A DNA stretch of 64,000 bases from an uncultured Phocaeicola sp. GTDB taxonomy: Bacteria > Bacteroidota > Bacteroidia > Bacteroidales > Bacteroidaceae. Shown piece by piece: positions 42,552 to 49,450 of the stretch. Made by a program: the position numbers and the translations under genes. Position 1 is the first letter of the stretch, and each line of letters begins with the position of its first letter. Below the pieces are notes generated by a model. The model made no database searches. It worked only from the letters and a program-made list of their open reading frames with translations, and was not told where the DNA came from. Location: the NCBI GenBank assembly GCA_948566455.1, contig CAOYQO010000015.1:14087-78086 (forward strand). Reading direction: 5' to 3'.

Positions 42552-42890
42552 ATGAAAAATAACGATTGGAAAGAACGTCTGAATGTGGTTTATTCCACAA
42601 ATCCTGATTTCAAGTATGAAAGTGTTGAAGAGGAAGCGGTTGAGACATTAGATAAAAAACAACAGAAACTCCGTGTCAATATAGAAAAAAAAGGACGGGG
42701 TGGCAAAACCGTGACATTAATCAACGGGTTCATCGGAACAGAAAATGACCTGAAAGAGTTGGGTAAATTATTGAAAAGCAAATGTGGAGTAGGCGGTTCA
42801 GTAAAAGACGGGGAGATCCTTATCCAAGGAGAGTTCAAGCAACGGGTCATCGAGTTATTGAAAGCTGAAGGATATACCCAGACCAAATAA
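42552..42890 (+). CDS. SUI1/eIF1-family translation factor (YciH-like)
   Basis: 112-residue protein of the eIF1/SUI1 family found in some bacteria. The ATG at 42552 follows the promoter; the frame is open further upstream but would begin inside the -7 box. The C-terminal half has the SUI1 signature: KKGRGGKTVTLINGF, then LKELGKLLKSKCGVGGSVKDGEILIQGEFKQRVIELLK. The N-terminal half is a short charged extension. YciH in E. coli affects start-codon fidelity under stress; the role here is unknown. Confidence 0.93.
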   Translation: MKNNDWKERLNVVYSTNPDFKYESVEEEAVETLDKKQQKLRVNIEKKGRGGKTVTLINGFIGTENDLKELGKLLKSKCGVGGSVKDGEILIQGEFKQRVIELLKAEGYTQTK

Positions 42891-42904
42891 CCGGAAAAAA
42901 GAAA

Positions 42905-42926
42905 GGGACTGTTGTCACACAGTCCC
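42905..42926 (-). terminator. Terminator of the rplM-rpsI-rpsB-tsf operon
   Basis: GGGACTGT (42905-42912) pairs with ACAGTCCC (42919-42926); six-base loop. On the minus strand it is followed by a T-rich tract. Confidence 0.85.
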
Positions 42927-42948
42927 CCATTCTATAATTGCGGAAATC

Positions 42949-43938
42949 TTATTCAGCACGTAAAGTGAAACGTTTGAAAGCAACGATCTGCAATTCAGGA
43001 TCAGCTTCCTTCAACACTTCTCTTACAGTCTTCTTACCATCCATGATATCCTCCTGGTTCAGCAAGCAAACTTCCTTCAAGAACTTACCCAGACGACCTT
43101 TAGCAATGTTTTCAATCATCTGTTGCGGCAAGTTGGCAGCTTTTTCAGCAGAAACAGTAGCAATGATTTCCTTAGCTTTGGCAATATCTTCGTCAGTAAT
43201 CCAGCCCTTAGCCTTGTTACTTTCCATGTGCTCTTCGCTGTCTACATGTGCAGGGTTGATACCAGCCTTCTTCAAAGCAACTTCAACAGCCTTGTCTACT
43301 TGTTCTTTCTTAGTTTTATCAATAGCTACCTGTATTTCAGCTTCTTTTACAGATTCAGGAACACCGGCTTCATCAATTGCAATAGGATTCATAGCGGCAA
43401 TCTGCATAGCAACTCCGTGAGCGGCAGCTTCAGCTTCCTTATTCATGGCAACAATAGTACAAAGCTGGTTATTTCCCTGGTGGTTATAAATAGAAGTATA
43501 AGCACCTTCAACCACATTGTAGCCATCCAATTCCATTTTTTCACCAGTGATACCGCTACGGTCTGTTACTGCATCCTGTACAGTACCGTTACCCATAGGC
43601 AAAGCCTTTACTTCTTCCAAAGTCTTGCATCTGTTGGCAACAGCAGCATCCAGAATAGCTTGAGTCAACGCTACGAAATCAGCATTTTTAGCAACGAAGT
43701 CGGTTTCGCATTTCAAAGCGATGATAGCAGCAAATTCGCCATCCTTTTTTGCCAGCACACAACCTTCAGATGCTTCACGGTCAGAACGTTTTGCAGCAAC
43801 AGCCTGTCCTTTTTTACGGATAATTTCCATTGCTTTATCGATATCGCCGTTTGCTTCAGTCAAGGCGTTCTTGCAATCCATCATACCAGCTCCACTAATC
43901 TTACGAAGCTTGGTTATTTCAGCCATAGTTACAGCCAT
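42949..43938 (-). CDS. tsf: Elongation factor Ts
   Basis: 329-residue nucleotide-exchange factor for EF-Tu. N-terminal UBA-like helix bundle (ITKLRKISGAGMMDCKNALTEANGD), the KCETDFVAKNADFVALT core, coiled-coil region and C-terminal module (IAKGRLGKFLKEVCLLNQ). The start MAVTMAEITK is used; a second ATG lies four codons in. It follows rpsB, as in most bacteria, but here the gap is 132 bases and contains ATTGAGA-type repeats. Confidence 0.97.
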   Translation of the reverse strand: MAVTMAEITKLRKISGAGMMDCKNALTEANGDIDKAMEIIRKKGQAVAAKRSDREASEGCVLAKKDGEFAAIIALKCETDFVAKNADFVALTQAILDAAVANRCKTLEEVKALPMGNGTVQDAVTDRSGITGEKMELDGYNVVEGAYTSIYNHQGNNQLCTIVAMNKEAEAAAHGVAMQIAAMNPIAIDEAGVPESVKEAEIQVAIDKTKKEQVDKAVEVALKKAGINPAHVDSEEHMESNKAKGWITDEDIAKAKEIIATVSAEKAANLPQQMIENIAKGRLGKFLKEVCLLNQEDIMDGKKTVREVLKEADPELQIVAFKRFTLRAE

Positions 43939-43979
43939 AATATTCCTTTATTTTTTAATTGTTAGTAATATCTTTAAAA

Positions 43980-44061
43980 CAGAATTGAGAATTGAAAATT
44001 GAGAATTGAGAATCAACAGCATAATCTGCCCCTTCCCCAATTTTCAATTCTCAACTCTCAA
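43980..44061. repeat. ATTGAGA-type direct and inverted repeats between rpsB and tsf
   Basis: On the plus strand a cluster of GAATTGAGAATTGAAAATTG words (from about 43983) is followed by its inverted counterpart CAATTTTCAATTCTCAAC (from about 44039). The two arms could form a long imperfect hairpin of about 20 pairs in the rpsB-tsf transcript, with an about 25-base loop. Confidence 0.6.
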
Positions 44062-44070
44062 TTTATACTA

Positions 44071-44910
44071 TTAAGCTTCTTCGTCTTCTTTCAAGAAAGC
44101 GGCAGCCTTAGCAGCATTGATAGCTTCTTCTTCGGCTTTATCCATACGAGCCTTGGTATTTTTCTTCTTACCAGCACCCTTAGGAGCATTTTCACCGGCA
44201 GCTTCCATATCTACTTTTTCAGCTTTTCTTTCTTCCAAGCCTTCAGCGATAGCGCCACAACAAGCATCCAAGATCACTTCTACAGACTTAGTAGCGTCAT
44301 CGTTTGCAGGAATCACGAAGTCTACGTTTGAAGGATCTGAATTTGTATCAACGATAGCAAATACAGGGATACCCAGACGGTTAGCTTCACGAACTGCAAT
44401 GTTTTCTTTCAACACATCGATAACGAACAGTGCTGACGGCAAACGAGTCAAATCAGCGATAGAGCCTAAGTTCTTCTCCAATTTAGCACGCTGACGAGAG
44501 ATTTGCAGAACTTCTCTCTTAGAAAGGTTTGAATAAGTACCATCGTTGGTCAACTTATCGATAGTAGCCATTTTCTTCACAGCCTTACGGATAGTCGGGA
44601 AGTTAGTCAACATACCACCCGGCCAACGCTCGATTACATAAGGCATATTTACAGAAGCAGCTTTCTCAGCTACTACTTGTTTAGCTTGTTTCTTAGTAGC
44701 AACAAACAGGACTTTCTTACCTGATTTTGCGATTTGTTTCAGTGCATCAGCAGCTTCATCTACTTTAGCAACTGTTTTATGGAGGTCAATGATATGGATA
44801 CCATTGCGTTCCATGAAAATATAAGGAGCCATTGAGGGATTCCACTTTCTCTTAAGGTGTCCGAAGTGGCAACCGGCTTCCAATAATGTATCGAAATTAG
44901 TTCTAGACAT
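44071..44910 (-). CDS. rpsB: 30S ribosomal protein S2
   Basis: 279-residue ribosomal protein. Start MSRTNFDTLLEAGCHFGHLK is typical; IHIIDLHKTV, ERWPGGMLTNFPTIRKAVKK and IPVFAIVDTNSDPSNVDFVIPANDDA follow. A charged C-terminal tail of about 50 residues (ENAPKGAGKKKNTKARMDKAEEEA-type; residues 230-279) extends the core, as seen in relatives. Located between rpsI and tsf. The 132-base gap upstream holds a structured leader candidate. Confidence 0.97.
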   Translation of the reverse strand: MSRTNFDTLLEAGCHFGHLKRKWNPSMAPYIFMERNGIHIIDLHKTVAKVDEAADALKQIAKSGKKVLFVATKKQAKQVVAEKAASVNMPYVIERWPGGMLTNFPTIRKAVKKMATIDKLTNDGTYSNLSKREVLQISRQRAKLEKNLGSIADLTRLPSALFVIDVLKENIAVREANRLGIPVFAIVDTNSDPSNVDFVIPANDDATKSVEVILDACCGAIAEGLEERKAEKVDMEAAGENAPKGAGKKKNTKARMDKAEEEAINAAKAAAFLKEDEEA

Positions 44911-44953
44911 TTTGTTATTCTTTAAATCGTTTACTTTCTTTTTTGTTTATCTC

Positions 44954-44998
44954 AACCAACCATCGGGTAGTCCGCTACCAAGTAGAGTCCCGCTGGTT
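44954..44998 (-). promoter_or_regulatory. Candidate structured rpsB leader
   Basis: On the minus strand an outer helix AACCA (44998-44994, with TGGTT repeated at 44962-44954) encloses a hairpin GGTAG-cgga-CTACC (44979-44966). The element lies between rpsI and rpsB, about 45 bases before the S2 start, a usual place for ribosomal-protein feedback control. No match to a named family is claimed. Confidence 0.45.
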
Positions 44999-45042
44999 TA
45001 GATACTAAACGCTTCTTAACCAGTTCCAAGTAAAACCGGATA

Positions 45043-45429
45043 TTAACGTTTACTGAACTGGAATCTACGACGTGCTTTGGGCTGACCCGGTTTCTTACGT
45101 TCTACAGAACGAGAATCACGTGTCATGAAGCCTTCTGAACGAAGAGCTGTTTTATCTTCAGGGTTGATTTTAACCAGCGCACGGGCGATAGCCAGACGCA
45201 AAGCCTGTGACTGACCTGTAAAACCACCACCGTAAAGATTTACTTTGATATCATATTTTTCAGCAGCCTCCAGCTTGTTCAAAGGCTGTTTTACTACATA
45301 CTGAAGAATAGTTGATGGAAAGTACTGTGCAAGGTCTCTCTTGTTAATAGTAATCTTTCCTGTACCTTCGCTTACGAACACGCGTGCTACGGCGCGTTTA
45401 CGTCTGCCTAATGCATTTACTACTTCCAT
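45043..45429 (-). CDS. rpsI: 30S ribosomal protein S9
   Basis: 128-residue ribosomal protein. Start VVNALGRRKRAVARVFVSEGTG and end DSRSVERKKPGQPKARRRFQFSKR are diagnostic; the basic C-terminal tail reaches the ribosomal P site. Six bases after rplM. Confidence 0.98.
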   Translation of the reverse strand: MEVVNALGRRKRAVARVFVSEGTGKITINKRDLAQYFPSTILQYVVKQPLNKLEAAEKYDIKVNLYGGGFTGQSQALRLAIARALVKINPEDKTALRSEGFMTRDSRSVERKKPGQPKARRRFQFSKR

Positions 45430-45435
45430 TCTTTA

Positions 45436-45897
45436 TTATTTAAGTGAGTTTATATCAATTGATTTCGGAGTCTGAGCTTCATGTTTATGTTCACTACCAG
45501 CGTAAACATACAAATTGCCCAGCAACTGTGCTCCCAGACGATTTTTAGGAAGCATACCCTTTACTACTCTCTTCAACAGTTTTTCTTCACCGTTAGGTTT
45601 CTTCATCAACTGGGCAGGAGTCATTTCTCTCTGACCACCGGGATAACCTGTATAGCGCAAGTAAACCTTGTCGTTCCACTTGTTTCCGGTAAATTTCACT
45701 TTGTCTGCATTAATGATAATAACATTATCACCGCAGTCAGCATGAGGGGTAAAGTCTGGTTTGTACTTTCCTCTCAACAGTTTCGCAACTTTCGAACCGA
45801 GACGGCCTACGACCTGATCGGTTGCATCGACAACAACCCATTCTTTATGAGCTGTTTCTTTGTTTGCAGAAATGGTCTTGTAACTTAAAGTATCCAC
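45436..45897 (-). CDS. rplM: 50S ribosomal protein L13
   Basis: 153-residue ribosomal protein. ATG at 45897; the core starts with KEWVVVDATDQVVGRLGSKVA and ends KSIDINSLK. VYLRYTGYPGGQREMT and KGMLPKNRLGAQLLGNLYVY are typical. First gene of the rplM-rpsI-rpsB-tsf operon, preceded by a strong promoter and a leader of about 120 bases. Confidence 0.98.
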   Translation of the reverse strand: MDTLSYKTISANKETAHKEWVVVDATDQVVGRLGSKVAKLLRGKYKPDFTPHADCGDNVIIINADKVKFTGNKWNDKVYLRYTGYPGGQREMTPAQLMKKPNGEEKLLKRVVKGMLPKNRLGAQLLGNLYVYAGSEHKHEAQTPKSIDINSLK

Positions 45898-46020
45898 TCT
45901 TAAATTCTTTTTTAAATGTTAACTACTAAAAAACAATTCTTCCCAGCGTTTCTAACCGTTCCCGGACAAAGAACTATTAACACGCTAAGAATTAATTCTT
46001 TATAAACTTTTGATAATAAT
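45898..46020 (-). promoter_or_regulatory. Leader of the rplM operon
   Basis: About 120 transcribed bases before the L13 start. It holds the palindrome AAGAATTAATTCTT (about 45989-46002) and GTTCTTTGTCCGG/CCGGGAACGGTT segments that may fold. L13 feedback leaders are known in other phyla, so a regulatory role is plausible but not shown. Confidence 0.35.
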
Positions 46021-46027
46021 CGGCTTG

Positions 46028-46058
46028 CAAAGGTACGGCTTTTCTTTGAACTGACAAA
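46028..46058 (-). promoter_or_regulatory. Promoter of the rplM operon
   Basis: Minus-strand TTTG (46058-46055), 19-base spacer, TACCTTTG (46035-46028): one of the best promoter matches in the window, as expected for ribosomal genes. Confidence 0.8.
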
Positions 46059-46143
46059 CAAATTAAGATATTTTTTCCTCCTGCTTTTTGCATACAAAAG
46101 GCTGATACAACCACATCTAGGCTTTGAATAACGGAGTAAAAAC

Positions 46144-46172
46144 ATAGGGAAGAAATTTTGATTCTTCCCTAT
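46144..46172 (-). terminator. Terminator after the zeta-kinase pair
   Basis: 11-base arms ATAGGGAAGAA (46144-46154) and TTCTTCCCTAT (46062+100 to 46172), 7-base loop; on the minus strand followed by G and five T. Confidence 0.75.
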
Positions 46173-46196
46173 ACATATACAGTTATTCATATATTT

Positions 46197-46442
46197 TCAA
46201 CGATTCCAGCCACTCTCCATCTCAGAGCAAGTACAAACAGCCACAGATGCCGCATTGTTTCCACCGGACTGACGAAGCTTTAAAAGTTCAGTTGCTGAGA
46301 TCCGAACTACTTTTCCATCGGGACGACCATAACACAGTGTCCCTTCGCGCCGTGCAGTTTCCTCTATCAACCGCTGTTCCGCTAATTCTAAACCATAACG
46401 CAACTTCGCACTTAATTCCTTATATTCTTCTTCAGTTGACAT
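46197..46442 (-). CDS. Small acidic partner protein of the zeta-like kinase
   Basis: 81-residue protein. The ATG at 46442 lies inside the end of the upstream kinase gene (11-base overlap), so the two are translationally coupled. N-terminal half is an amphipathic helix (STEEEYKELSAKLRYGLELA...), the middle has PDGKVVRISATELLKL, and the end is Gly/Asn/Cys-rich. I do not recognise a family. The helix, size and overlap fit an antitoxin or adaptor for the kinase; the frame continues open upstream in the kinase gene but that part is shadow. Confidence 0.7.
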   Translation of the reverse strand: MSTEEEYKELSAKLRYGLELAEQRLIEETARREGTLCYGRPDGKVVRISATELLKLRQSGGNNAASVAVCTCSEMESGWNR

Positions 46443-47007
46443 AACTTCTGATTTTAGTAAAAAGTTCTTGATTATAGATATGGACCTCATCTCCCAAACG
46501 GAAGGCGTCCGCCACAATAACACGCGGTGTGCAGCTATTGTCCGCAAGCATCCAATAATCCACGCAAGGCATATAAATACGGAAAAAGTTTTCCAACCCC
46601 GAACGATAACGACGACGGATAATGGGAGCAGGTACATCATGCCCTCCGTTGGCAACACGCTGTTTCACTCGCTCTATAGCCAGTTCAGGCGAATTCAGCC
46701 AAAAATAAATAAGGCTGACACTATATCCTTGATTTTGTGCCTGCTGGATAAGATTGATATAAGAACGGGTAGACAATGTAGTTTCAACAGAAAAACTGAC
46801 TCCGGCTGACAACAGTTCTCTGATGCGTTTCAGCATCAGTCGTCCCGCTTCGATTGCTACACTTGAGGGGTTAAAAGGAGAAAGTCCCTTGGCGATTTCA
46901 TCGGCATTGACAAATTCACGGCACTCTAAAATTTCGGGTAATACCGTATACGAAGCAGTCGTTTTACCAGCTCCGTTACACCCCGCTATTATATAAAGTT
47001 TAGACAT
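46432..47007 (-). CDS. Zeta-toxin-like P-loop kinase
   Basis: 191-residue P-loop NTPase of the zeta toxin/AAA group. Walker A is AGCNGAGKTT (8-17); FVNADEIAKGLSPF (about 33-46) holds the zeta-type Asp that binds substrate, and FSVETTLSTRSYI follows. RVANGGHDVPAPIIRRRYRSGLENF is the lid region with Arg residues that contact ATP. Zeta toxins phosphorylate UDP-N-acetylglucosamine and block wall synthesis, but many chromosomal homologues are uncharacterised. Here the kinase is the first gene, the small partner second, the reverse of the classic epsilon-zeta order. Confidence 0.85.
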   Translation of the reverse strand: MSKLYIIAGCNGAGKTTASYTVLPEILECREFVNADEIAKGLSPFNPSSVAIEAGRLMLKRIRELLSAGVSFSVETTLSTRSYINLIQQAQNQGYSVSLIYFWLNSPELAIERVKQRVANGGHDVPAPIIRRRYRSGLENFFRIYMPCVDYWMLADNSCTPRVIVADAFRLGDEVHIYNQELFTKIRSYVN

Positions 47008-47038
47008 TAATCTCCTTTTCTATTTCTGTTATTGGCGA

Positions 47039-47046
47039 CAAAGTTA
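47039..47046 (-). promoter_or_regulatory. -7 promoter box of the zeta-like kinase gene
   Basis: Minus-strand TAACTTTG, 31 bases before the ATG at 47007. Confidence 0.5.
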
Positions 47047-47341
47047 ACGATTATTTCCAATTTTTGTTCTCGAAAAGGCATAAAAGTGATGAAGAATAGC
47101 ACATTTTTTGAAATTCTGTGCAAATTAAGAAGAGATTACAGGAATTTTACCGTATATTTAAGCAACCTGCAAACAGGTAACAGTTACTCACTACATCATT
47201 TTATTGGAAACAATTAATACATAGACACCTTTCATTTAAGTATCCAAACAAGTAATCATATAAACAAGACACATATCCCACCATATAGATAGGGACCACG
47301 CTTTCAAAAAATGAAAGAGCAGCCCCTCCCCAATGACTATC

Positions 47342-47359
47342 CTTTGTTTATAAACAAAG
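47342..47359. repeat. 18-base perfect palindrome after the DUF4488 gene
   Basis: CTTTGTTTATAAACAAAG, 8 bases downstream of the DUF4488 stop. With no spacer it is better suited to a DNA-binding dimer than to a normal terminator, though it may fold in RNA. Confidence 0.55.
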
Positions 47360-47367
47360 ATTCAAAC

Positions 47368-47862
47368 TTATCTGACCAAATCCTTGGGATAAACAGGAGG
47401 CATTTTCACCCGTTTCCAAGTTTCATAATACCAAGAATTGATTTCATTTCCATCCTTATCCGTTTTCACAAAAAACTTCAGTACCATGACATCGCCCCCC
47501 TTCATCTCAAATTCCAAAATATTATCCACACCTACCAATTGTGGAAGATGCAGATTTTTCTCCACATGCTCTGTATAAGCATTAGGAGCAGTCTGCCGAT
47601 AGGTACCGGAACCAATAATAATAGCTCCATGATTAGGAATCATGGTCATATTGGTAAACTTGCCGTCATCAGACAAAATTTTAAAAGAATTACTTGGTTT
47701 CAACTCACCCGGCACCTGAGGAGTACCTGATACATAAAAGCACATCTGCCAAATCCCTTTCAAGTTGACAGGGGCTGCATCTGATTTTTCCTGTCCCACT
47801 ACACGCGAAGTACCGATTAGCAAGAATGCTATCATCAGTAGGAATAATTTTTTCCGTTTCAT
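47368..47862 (-). CDS. DUF4488 family secreted protein (lipocalin-like)
   Basis: 164-residue exported protein. Signal peptide MKRKKLFLLMIAFLLIGTSR ends near VVGQE. The mature part starts with NLKGIWQMCFYV and contains SFKILSDDGKFTNM and SGTYRQTAPNAYTEHVEK, then EMKGGDVMVLKFFV, the pattern of a small lipocalin-like beta barrel that I associate with DUF4488. Function unknown. Single gene. Confidence 0.78.
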   Translation of the reverse strand: MKRKKLFLLMIAFLLIGTSRVVGQEKSDAAPVNLKGIWQMCFYVSGTPQVPGELKPSNSFKILSDDGKFTNMTMIPNHGAIIIGSGTYRQTAPNAYTEHVEKNLHLPQLVGVDNILEFEMKGGDVMVLKFFVKTDKDGNEINSWYYETWKRVKMPPVYPKDLVR

Positions 47863-47905
47863 AGCTGTATATATTTAGTTAACAAATTGCGTTATGTGGA
47901 TACAA

Positions 47906-47913
47906 CAAAATTA
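47906..47913 (-). promoter_or_regulatory. -7 promoter box of the DUF4488 gene
   Basis: Minus-strand TAATTTTG, 43 bases before the ATG. Confidence 0.45.
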
Positions 47914-47969
47914 GAAAAATTTTTCAAACTTTCTGCTTTTCAAATAACTTTTTTACAGTTAAACACAAA

Positions 47970-48005
47970 AAAAATCCTGCTCTATGTTATAGGGCAGGAT
48001 TTTTT
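47970..48005 (-). terminator. Terminator of asnS
   Basis: Arms AAAAATCCTGC and GCAGGATTTTT with inner CTAT/ATAG pairs. A run of A before and T after let it act in both directions; on the minus strand it lies 20 bases after the asnS stop. Confidence 0.85.
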
Positions 48006-48024
48006 GAATTATTATTTCCTACAA

Positions 48025-49428
48025 TTAGAATTCAGCATTGCGCGGAGTACGTGGGAAAGGTATCACATCACGAATATTGGTCATACCGGTAACAAACAGC
48101 AACAACCGTTCAAAACCAAGTCCAAAACCAGAATGAGGACATGAACCAAACTTGCGGGTATCCAGATACCACCACATATCCTTCATCGGAATTCCCAGTT
48201 CCTGAATGCGGGTCATCAATTTGTCATAATCAGCCTCACGTTCAGACCCACCTATTATTTCGCCAATCTTCGGGAATAATACATCCATTGCACGCACCGT
48301 CTTTCCATCCTCATTCTGCTTCATATAGAATGCTTTGATTTCTTTCGGATAGTCTGTCAGGATTACAGGACGTTTAAAGTGCTCTTCCACCAAATAACGT
48401 TCATGTTCAGAGGCTAAGTCTACTCCCCAATATACCGGGAATTCAAATTTATGACCTTTTACTACAGCTTCCTCCAGTATCTTGATACCTTCCGTATAAG
48501 GCAGACGGACAAATTCTTCCTTCAGCACGCCCTGCAAACGTTCTATCAATCCTTTATCGAACATATCGTTCAAGAACTTCACATCATCATAGCAGTTGTC
48601 AAGCGCCCACTGTACACAATATTTAATAAAGTCTTCGGCCAAATCCATATTATCAGTAATATCATTGAACGCAACCTCAGGTTCAATCATCCAAAACTCG
48701 GCCAAGTGACGCGGCGTATTGGAGTTCTCCGCACGGAATGTAGGTCCAAATGTATAAATAGCCCCCAAAGCAGTAGCAGCCAATTCACCTTCCAACTGTC
48801 CGGAAACCGTCAAACTGGCTTGTTTGCCAAAGAAATCATCATCATAAATAATCGCTCCGTTTTCATCTTTCTTCAAATCATAAAGATTCTTGGTAGTAAC
48901 CTGGAACATCTGTCCCGCACCTTCACAATCGGATGCTGTGATAATAGGTGTATGAAAATAGAAGAAACCACGTTCATGGAAGAACTTATGGATAGCGATA
49001 GCCATGTTGTGGCGGATGCGGAATACAGCTCCAAATGTATTGGTACGGGGACGCAAATGAGCGATCTCACGAAGAAACTCCATCGTATGACCTTTCTTCT
49101 GTAACGGATAAGTATTATCACAAGTACCTAATACTTCGATTCCACGCGCTTGAACTTCGGCAGCCTGACCAGAGCCAATGGATTCGGTCAACTCACCGTT
49201 CACACTGATACATGCACCGGTGGTGATCTGCTTCAACATTTCTTCGTCAAAGTTTGCCAAATCAACAACAATCTGCACATTATTTATTGTAGAACCGTCA
49301 TTCAGGGCGATAAAATTTACCTGTTTGCTACCGCGGCGGGTACGAACCCAACCTTTTACATTGACCATCGCACCAAAATCACGGCGCTTCAGCAAGTCAA
49401 CAATCTTTGTTCTACTAATTTTTTCCAT
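48025..49428 (-). CDS. asnS: Asparaginyl-tRNA synthetase
   Basis: 467-residue class IIb synthetase charging tRNA-Asn. N-terminal OB fold (VKGWVRTRRGSKQVNFIALND), then motif 2 region FGPTFRAENSNTPRHLAEFWMIEPE and motif 3 GFGLGFERLLLFVTGMTNIRDVIPFPR at the end. FRAE and HLAEFWM residues fit AsnS rather than AspS. It follows the pseudouridine synthase gene by 22 bases and ends before a strong terminator. Confidence 0.97.
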   Translation of the reverse strand: MEKISRTKIVDLLKRRDFGAMVNVKGWVRTRRGSKQVNFIALNDGSTINNVQIVVDLANFDEEMLKQITTGACISVNGELTESIGSGQAAEVQARGIEVLGTCDNTYPLQKKGHTMEFLREIAHLRPRTNTFGAVFRIRHNMAIAIHKFFHERGFFYFHTPIITASDCEGAGQMFQVTTKNLYDLKKDENGAIIYDDDFFGKQASLTVSGQLEGELAATALGAIYTFGPTFRAENSNTPRHLAEFWMIEPEVAFNDITDNMDLAEDFIKYCVQWALDNCYDDVKFLNDMFDKGLIERLQGVLKEEFVRLPYTEGIKILEEAVVKGHKFEFPVYWGVDLASEHERYLVEEHFKRPVILTDYPKEIKAFYMKQNEDGKTVRAMDVLFPKIGEIIGGSEREADYDKLMTRIQELGIPMKDMWWYLDTRKFGSCPHSGFGLGFERLLLFVTGMTNIRDVIPFPRTPRNAEF

Positions 49429-49450
49429 TGTTTTGTCTCTTTATTGTTTA

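Larger units (their letters stand above)
47008..47367. other. Gene-free stretch between the zeta-like kinase and DUF4488 genes
   Basis: 360 AT-rich bases. It holds the kinase promoter (47039-47046), a small hairpin CTTTCA/TGAAAG near 47302-47317 and an 18-base palindrome at 47342-47359. A 61-codon plus-strand frame at 47032-47217 begins within the promoter and has no family likeness; I do not call it. Confidence 0.55.

Noticed and set aside
44911..45042. tRNA gene in the rpsI-rpsB gap
   Set aside because: The GGTAG/CTACC hairpin lacks a cloverleaf, T-arm GTTCGA or acceptor stem; a leader structure fits better.
46443..46658. Longer start for the 81-residue partner protein (at 46658)
   Set aside because: The added residues are read out of frame inside the kinase gene; the start at 46442 with an 11-base overlap is far more likely.
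47032..47217. 61-codon plus-strand gene
   Set aside because: It begins within the divergent promoter of the zeta-like kinase, has no ribosome or family evidence, and is AT-driven.
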